Positions 59,270 through 64,000 of a DNA stretch of 64,000 bases are shown here, in pieces. Source of the DNA: Fibrobacter sp. UWB4 (GTDB lineage Bacteria; Fibrobacterota; Fibrobacteria; Fibrobacterales; Fibrobacteraceae); assembly GCF_002210345.1 (NCBI RefSeq), contig NZ_MWQI01000001.1:992001-1056000 (forward strand), written 5' to 3'. The notes beneath the pieces were generated by a model that worked only from the letters and a program-made list of their open reading frames with translations, made no database searches and had not been told where the DNA came from. The first letter of the stretch is position 1; each line of letters begins with the position of its first letter. Made by a program: the position numbers and the translations under genes.

Positions 59270-60142
59270 ATGCAAAAGATGTTTTCGACAATCATCACTG
59301 AAAATGGCGGCTATGCAGACTTGCACATGCACACCAAGCTTTCCGATGGCACTCTATCCGTTGATGAGTTGCTCATGCTCTGCAAGCGCAAGGGACTTCG
59401 TTGCATATCCATCACGGACCACGACAATCTCGATAGCTACAAGCTCGCCGAAGAACCGGCCAAGGAAATCGGTCTCGAAATCATCCCGGGAATTGAAATT
59501 TCAGCCGTTTGGCAAGGCAAGGACATCCATATTCTCGGATACTTCTGTGACCCGACGAACCTCGCCTTGAACATGGAACTCGAAGATTTCGCAAAGCAGC
59601 GCATCGCCCGCGTCAAGGCGATCATCAAGAAGCTGAACGCGCTCGGCATCGGCATCACGTTCGAAAAAGTGCATTCATACTGCAAGGGTAAAATCATCGG
59701 TCGCCCGCATATCGCGATGTCGCTCGTCGATGAAGAATACATTTCGAACTTTTCCGAAGCGTTTACGAAATACCTCGGGGATGGCTGTATCGCCTTTGTA
59801 GAAAAGAAGGGCCTTAACCCGCAAGAAACAATCCGCTTGATAGAAAATGCAGGCGGCATCGCCGTCCTTGCGCACCCATACAAGTCCGGCCTCAGCGACC
59901 AGTTCATCGAAAACATGGTGGAATGGGGCATACAGGGCATGGAAGTCTACAGCCCGGCACAAAAGGGTGCTGTTGGCCGCAAGTACAAGGAAATGGCGCA
60001 AAAGTTCGGACTTGTGGGAACAGGCGGTTCCGACTTTCACACCGAAAGTGGAACCTACCCCCCTGGTTGCATGAAAATGCCATACACTGTTGTCCAGGCA
60101 CTCCGAGAAAGGCGCGAAAAATCTCGTGCAGAATGGTTCTAA
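59270..60142 (+). CDS. PHP-domain phosphoesterase (RNase AM/YciV-type)
   Basis: A 290-residue protein. The PHP metal motifs are intact: ADLHMHTKLSDG (about residues 16-27), ISITDHDNLDSY, IIPGIEISA, HILGYFCD, GRPHIAMSLV, AVLAHPYK and GTGGSDFHTE. The layout matches nucleoside 3',5'-bisphosphate phosphatase and 5'-3' RNA exonuclease (YciV/RnmA) proteins. Its stop codon shares the A of the next gene's ATG (TAATG). Together with the GT9-like gene before it, it forms a compact run of three genes. Confidence 0.87.
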   Translation: MQKMFSTIITENGGYADLHMHTKLSDGTLSVDELLMLCKRKGLRCISITDHDNLDSYKLAEEPAKEIGLEIIPGIEISAVWQGKDIHILGYFCDPTNLALNMELEDFAKQRIARVKAIIKKLNALGIGITFEKVHSYCKGKIIGRPHIAMSLVDEEYISNFSEAFTKYLGDGCIAFVEKKGLNPQETIRLIENAGGIAVLAHPYKSGLSDQFIENMVEWGIQGMEVYSPAQKGAVGRKYKEMAQKFGLVGTGGSDFHTESGTYPPGCMKMPYTVVQALRERREKSRAEWF

Positions 60143-62199
60143 TGAATCGTGGAATTCTTCTAATTGCTGTTTTGTCTACGCTTGTCTCAAGCGTTTTTGC
60201 TGACGTTATTCACGCTAAGCAGAGCAAGCTCCCCGCTCCGCAAGACTCCGTTTTTGAAACGCCGAACTCCCCAGACCCAGCTCCGCGAGAAACCGACGCT
60301 GGACGTTGGGTCATTCCGCTGCGCGAAGTCATGCAGCGCACGTACGACGTCTCGGGTCAAAAGTCCGAATGGGTGCTAGGCACATCCATCCTCGGAAGTC
60401 CAGAACTCCCCGCCAAAGCTCTCGGCATCGGGAGTCTCAGCAAGCGTTACCCGAGCAAGCTTGCCGGCATTTACACCACGCGTTTAAGCTTCGACGCATC
60501 CACTCTCGCTCTCAATGGCGAAAACGGCATTCTCTTTGAAGAACGACACGGCATCCCGGTCGACACGCCCATTACAGACGTGAACTGGGAACGTGGAGCA
60601 TTTGAAGGCAACGCTTTGCGACTCGAATTTCGCCGTCTCATTACGGACTCCGTGACGCTGGACCTCGGTGTGGCAAGCCATTCCGACTTGCTCTCCAAGC
60701 CGTATGAATACCAACCCGTAACGCATTCGCCTTTCTTCGCCCTGGGCCGCGACTCCACAGAAATTCCATTTGGCGGTCGCAATATCGCCATGAACAGCAT
60801 GCACATCCAGCCAATACTCACATGGCGATTCGGCTACGGCAAGGCGTTCTTTAAGATAAACTATTTAAGTATTGATAACGCAGACAACACCTCCCACAAA
60901 GTTCTGCTGGATACGCTCGACCCGACAGTTCGCGATTTCCAGACCGATCCATACAAAATCAAAATCGAGACGCGCACGTATGGCGGTGGAGTCGAATTCT
61001 ATCCTGCAAAAGACTTGACGCTTGGTACAGAACTACATTATGGCAATCACGAAATGGATTTGCGCAAGTTATCGAAAATACGGAAAGGCGTCGATACCGT
61101 TTTCAACGAATTAAAACGCCCTGTAGTGACTTACAGCTATTACGATACAACAAAAGACCGTAACCACGAAACCATTCTTGGGAATTTTGAAGCACGTTAC
61201 AACATGTTGCTGAATCCAAGGCTGCGCTTTGAATACGAATTTTTAAATACCGAAGAATCAGGCCACGATAACGAAACGCATAAATACTATCAGGACAGGG
61301 AAATCGGCTACGCCGAGGTTTCCGATACGCTTTTCGGGAAGGCTTTATTCCGCATACAGGCAGGAATGCAGCGCAACAGTTCTGTCCTGGATTCTGTCGA
61401 ATTTGCGCCAGCTTTTTCTCTCGATGGTACATACCTCCTCCCCTATCACCTGATGGCAACGGCATCGTACCGCCACGACAACAAGTTTCCCGACGTCAAC
61501 CAACTCAAGCTTGTTGAAACCGGTCGAGTCGCATTCCCTAACGAGAACCTCAAACACGAAGTTCGCGACCGCGCGACAGCCAATCTCGTATGGCAAAAAC
61601 GCGATGTCTTTTACGGTCTTGGCCTGCGCTATGAACATGCCAACAACCTGATCAAGCCCAAATGGGCTGTAAATCGCGGCATTGATACGACATACACCTA
61701 CGACGAACTGTACGATACGACCTACGCAAACGTGGTTGACTCCATTCCATCGGCTTTCCGCTATGAGAACTTTGACCACGCCCATACGCTCGACTGGATC
61801 ATGCAAGTCGGGTTCCGTCTCGCCAACTGGAAATTTTACCTGGAACGCGGTCAAAGAATCACGAGAACAAAGCTAATAGACACCCCATCGCTCTACTACA
61901 AAGGCAGCATCCACTGGCAAAACAGATTTGTCAAAGACAGGCTTGGTGTAAGCGTCCGTGTTGATTTTCAGTGGTTTAATGATCGCTACGACTGCACGAT
62001 CAACAAGAATGGTGAACCTGAACTATTCAGGCTAAAGCATTATCTTGCTATGGATTTCGAAGCCCGCATGCAGATTCTTACATTTGAACTCTACAACCGC
62101 ATCGAGAATTTCAACCACAGCATTTACATGCCGGAATCAGGATACACCCCCGAAGGGTTGCGCTTTGCCTACGGCATCGTCTGGACATTCGGGAACTAA
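60142..62199 (+). CDS. Outer-membrane beta-barrel protein (TonB-receptor-like barrel, no plug)
   Basis: Start ATG 60142 (MNRGILLIAVLSTLVSSVFA), overlapping the PHP stop by one base; a longer upstream frame runs inside the PHP gene. 685 residues. Signal peptide to about residue 20, a Pro-rich stretch (KLPAPQDSVFETPNSPDPAP), then barrel strands throughout (LRLEFRRLITDSVTLDLGVA, FRYENFDHAHTLDWIMQVGF, WKFYLERGQRITRTKL) ending in FAYGIVWTFGN, the aromatic C-terminal strand. There is no TonB box or plug (the YRPG-like motifs are not seen). Substrate unknown; co-transcribed with the PHP gene. Confidence 0.75.
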   Translation: MNRGILLIAVLSTLVSSVFADVIHAKQSKLPAPQDSVFETPNSPDPAPRETDAGRWVIPLREVMQRTYDVSGQKSEWVLGTSILGSPELPAKALGIGSLSKRYPSKLAGIYTTRLSFDASTLALNGENGILFEERHGIPVDTPITDVNWERGAFEGNALRLEFRRLITDSVTLDLGVASHSDLLSKPYEYQPVTHSPFFALGRDSTEIPFGGRNIAMNSMHIQPILTWRFGYGKAFFKINYLSIDNADNTSHKVLLDTLDPTVRDFQTDPYKIKIETRTYGGGVEFYPAKDLTLGTELHYGNHEMDLRKLSKIRKGVDTVFNELKRPVVTYSYYDTTKDRNHETILGNFEARYNMLLNPRLRFEYEFLNTEESGHDNETHKYYQDREIGYAEVSDTLFGKALFRIQAGMQRNSSVLDSVEFAPAFSLDGTYLLPYHLMATASYRHDNKFPDVNQLKLVETGRVAFPNENLKHEVRDRATANLVWQKRDVFYGLGLRYEHANNLIKPKWAVNRGIDTTYTYDELYDTTYANVVDSIPSAFRYENFDHAHTLDWIMQVGFRLANWKFYLERGQRITRTKLIDTPSLYYKGSIHWQNRFVKDRLGVSVRVDFQWFNDRYDCTINKNGEPELFRLKHYLAMDFEARMQILTFELYNRIENFNHSIYMPESGYTPEGLRFAYGIVWTFGN

Positions 62200-62218
62200 T
62201 CCGCACGTCACTGGACGC

Positions 62219-62376
62219 CAACACACTCGTCATCCTGAACGAATGTGAAGGATCCAGTCAAATCGAGCCTATGCAACTCAAGAAATGATTGGATTCTTCA
62301 TTCCAAACGTATATACTAGAAATAATGGTTTCTATCGGCACTCAGTGCCTCCAGAATGACAGGTCGCTCAGAATGA
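62219..62376. repeat. Interspersed repeat with GTCATCCTGAAC / CAGAATGACG
   Basis: CGTCATCCTGAACGAATGTG, GAAGGATCCAGTC, ATTGGATTCTTCATTCC and then CTCCAGAATGACAGG and CGCTCAGAATGACG. It carries members of the same family as 31095 and 51940 in both orientations. Confidence 0.6.
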
Positions 62377-62386
62377 CGTTAAAAAA

Positions 62387-63388
62387 CTAAACAGCCTGGA
62401 TTCCGAGCAGCACAAGATACGCAACATACAAGCTCAAAAAGAGAGCACCGCCGATTCTTCCAAAACCGCTCACCCGCTTGCCATTCTTTTTCTTGACTGG
62501 AATGCAAATCAAGAAAAGCAAAAGCGTCAGTGCCGACATGATCGGCACATCACGGTTCATCACTGCTGGATCGGCAGCCTTGATCGGAGCAATGACAGAT
62601 GCAAGCCCGACCACGACAAGCGTGTTAAAAATATTGGAACCAATTATGTTACCGACAGCGAGGTCATTCTCGCCACGGCGAGCCGCCGCAATAGAACTTG
62701 CAAGTTCCGGAAGCGATGTCCCGACAGCAACAATCGTAAGGCCAATCAGCAAGTCACTAACACCAAGCGCATGCGCCATATAAACAGCGCCCCACACCAG
62801 CATACGCGAACTTACAATCAAAAGAACGAGTCCCACAAGCAAACTCAAAACAGCCTTGCCAATGGACACGCCTTCAGCAGGAATTTCTTCAACTTCAGAA
62901 ATATCGGAAGCTCCGCCAGACTTTCGACGCTTGCGCTTTGCCTTCAATTCACTTAAAATATTAAAGCCCATAATTGCCACAAAAGCAACGAGCAACACGG
63001 CTCCATCTATTAAAGAAACATTCCCGTCCACAAGCAACAGGACGGTCAACGCCGTCATGGCAATCAGAACGGGAATATCCCGCGACATAGCCTGCTTTTG
63101 GACGACAACAGGAGCAATAAGCGCCGTCACGCCAAGAATAAGCGCGATGTTTGCAATGTTTGAACCATAAGCATTGCCCAAGGCAAGCTGCGGTGTATCG
63201 TTCATTGCAGACAAAATGGAAACAACCATTTCAGGAGCGGAAGTTCCAAATCCCACGATCACCATCCCGATAAGGAAGGTGCTCATACCAAAAAATCGGG
63301 CTACGCCGACAGCCCCATCTACAAAACGGTCTGCACTCCAGACCAGGAGAAAAAGGCCAACGACGATAGCCACAATTGAAAGAATCAT
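62387..63388 (-). CDS. Sodium/calcium exchanger family protein (YrbG-like)
   Basis: A 333-residue, ten-TM-type antiporter. The two alpha-repeats carry the ion-binding signatures: GFGTSAPEMVVSIL with GNAYGSNIANIALILGV (about residues 47-90), and VAVGTSLPELASSI with GNIIGSNIFNTLVVVGLAS (about 222-262). A charged loop between halves (KRKRRKSGGASDISEVEEIP) is usual. It would move Ca2+ out in exchange for Na+ or H+. The gene after it (63395) is 7 bases away, so they may be co-transcribed. Confidence 0.92.
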   Translation of the reverse strand: MILSIVAIVVGLFLLVWSADRFVDGAVGVARFFGMSTFLIGMVIVGFGTSAPEMVVSILSAMNDTPQLALGNAYGSNIANIALILGVTALIAPVVVQKQAMSRDIPVLIAMTALTVLLLVDGNVSLIDGAVLLVAFVAIMGFNILSELKAKRKRRKSGGASDISEVEEIPAEGVSIGKAVLSLLVGLVLLIVSSRMLVWGAVYMAHALGVSDLLIGLTIVAVGTSLPELASSIAAARRGENDLAVGNIIGSNIFNTLVVVGLASVIAPIKAADPAVMNRDVPIMSALTLLLFLICIPVKKKNGKRVSGFGRIGGALFLSLYVAYLVLLGIQAV

Positions 63389-63394
63389 GTTATA

Positions 63395-64000
63395 CTAGAA
63401 AGCGTAGAAGGAAGCACCGATGGAGAACGATTTATAGGACAGATTGTTGATTGCCCATTCGTTATAGTCATCATACTGATTGGTAAGGCCCCAATTGAAT
63501 CGGGCATCGAAACCAACATAACGGTTCGCACGGATGCCAAAGCCAAGAACAATCGACCAGTCCACAATCTGACGGCAGTCATTATCCATCATGTCATCCT
63601 TGCGATTGATTTTGTTGTTCTTCGGATCTCTCGAATACTTAAACTTAAACTTGTCCGCAACAGCAAAAGAAGGCTGGACACCCACATCAAAGAACAGATT
63701 TGACGTAGCACTCTTCAAAGAAAGAAGCATCGGAACAGCAATGCGATACTGACTGAAGGAGAATCGATATTCGCCAAAAGTTTCCTTATATGTTTCATTG
63801 AATGAATTGCTCACCTTGTCGTGTTCGAAGAGGACGCCTGTTTTGAACGCCATGTTGTATTCGTCCAACGGGACAAGTGCAAACGCGCCGACATTCCAAG
63901 CCAAGCCGGAATAACGGTCATAATCATAGCGGCCATTATCGCCCGAGAGGAATCCGGCTCCAATAAACGCCTGGACGCCAAACGTAAATTTCAACGGATG
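63395..64000 (-). CDS. Outer-membrane beta-barrel protein, 5' end outside the window
   Basis: The reading frame continues to the right edge (HPLKFTFGVQAFIGAG), so the start codon is not visible; the TTG at 63994 is not convincing. The visible 201 residues show barrel strands (VGAFALVPLDEYNMAFKTGV, FSQYRIAVPMLLSLKS, NLFFDVGVQPSFAVAD, WSIVLGFGIRANRYVGFDAR) and end in SFSIGASFYAF, a BAM-type C-terminus. This matches PorT/OMP_b-brl type small barrels. It precedes the exchanger gene in the same direction. Confidence 0.78.
   Translation of the reverse strand, partial: HPLKFTFGVQAFIGAGFLSGDNGRYDYDRYSGLAWNVGAFALVPLDEYNMAFKTGVLFEHDKVSNSFNETYKETFGEYRFSFSQYRIAVPMLLSLKSATSNLFFDVGVQPSFAVADKFKFKYSRDPKNNKINRKDDMMDNDCRQIVDWSIVLGFGIRANRYVGFDARFNWGLTNQYDDYNEWAINNLSYKSFSIGASFYAF

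Noticed and set aside
59923-60141. 73-residue N-terminal extension of the OM barrel
   Set aside because: It reads through the PHP gene in another frame; the signal peptide begins at the ATG at 60142.

Overview
The window comes from a Fibrobacter-type bacterium (phylum Fibrobacterota, fibre-degrading gut anaerobe). The evidence is four proteins: three lipoproteins with the Fibrobacter 'major paralogous' (FISUMP) signature VWMAENLxY, and a circularly permuted GH16 mixed-linkage beta-glucanase with a PxSSSS linker, very like the F. succinogenes enzyme as I remember it. A TIGR02147-type Fibrobacter regulator, a pyruvate:ferredoxin oxidoreductase and a PPi-dependent phosphofructokinase agree with this. 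The lichenase is clearly not identical to the S85 protein, so another species or strain is likely. I see no prophage, transposase, rRNA or CRISPR array.

Layout. 0-6.3 kb: start of a cellobiose phosphorylase, a PadR regulator with its palindromic operator, a hybrid kinase, a lipoprotein and an M3 peptidase. 6.3-11.2 kb: a strong promoter, tRNA-Ser(GGA), omega subunit, a secreted metallopeptidase, a lipoprotein/OmpA pair and class II aldolase. 11.2-20.4 kb: exported proteins, an HD-GYP regulator overlapping a 1,329-residue hybrid kinase, a GH43-like enzyme and a ThiE/TenI-like protein. 20.5-27.6 kb: a short FISUMP lipoprotein, a C39-like peptidase with an N-formylglutamate amidohydrolase-like partner, PFOR and an MBL hydrolase. 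27.6-30.4 kb: an AT-rich cassette of ECF sigma factor, polytopic membrane protein and PrsW-like protease, with a divergent two-TM protein. 30.4-32.3 kb: queC-queD-queE behind a candidate preQ1-I riboswitch. 32.3-36.3 kb: TIGR02147 regulator followed by two FISUMP lipoproteins. 36.4-45.2 kb: flavoprotein, hydrolase, lichenase, ssb, asd, OM barrel, M29 aminopeptidase and an AgmX/PglI-type TonB-like protein. 45.8-55.3 kb: alr, ogt, pfp, prfB with an intact +1 frameshift site, a parvulin-like isomerase, and aguB/aguA. 55.4-64 kb: two tandem paralogous exported proteins, RNase HI, a GT9-like/PHP/OM-barrel run, a Na+/Ca2+ exchanger and a truncated barrel gene.

How the genes work together. The metabolic genes fit fermentative growth on plant glucans: extracellular lichenase and GH43 enzyme, phosphorolysis of cellobiose, PPi-linked glycolysis (pfp, fba) and PFOR. 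AguA/AguB convert agmatine to putrescine. Much of the rest is cell envelope (lipoproteins, barrels, OmpA) and regulation (two hybrid kinases, HD-GYP, PadR, ECF/PrsW).

The strongest candidates for something undescribed are (i) a family of at least five short intergenic elements whose arms differ in sequence but keep their pairing, around a conserved tandem G-A/A-G mismatch and a C-T-T-G loop, and (ii) the translationally coupled sigma factor/membrane protein/PrsW cassette, which lacks a classical anti-sigma factor. All calls are by eye, without database searches.
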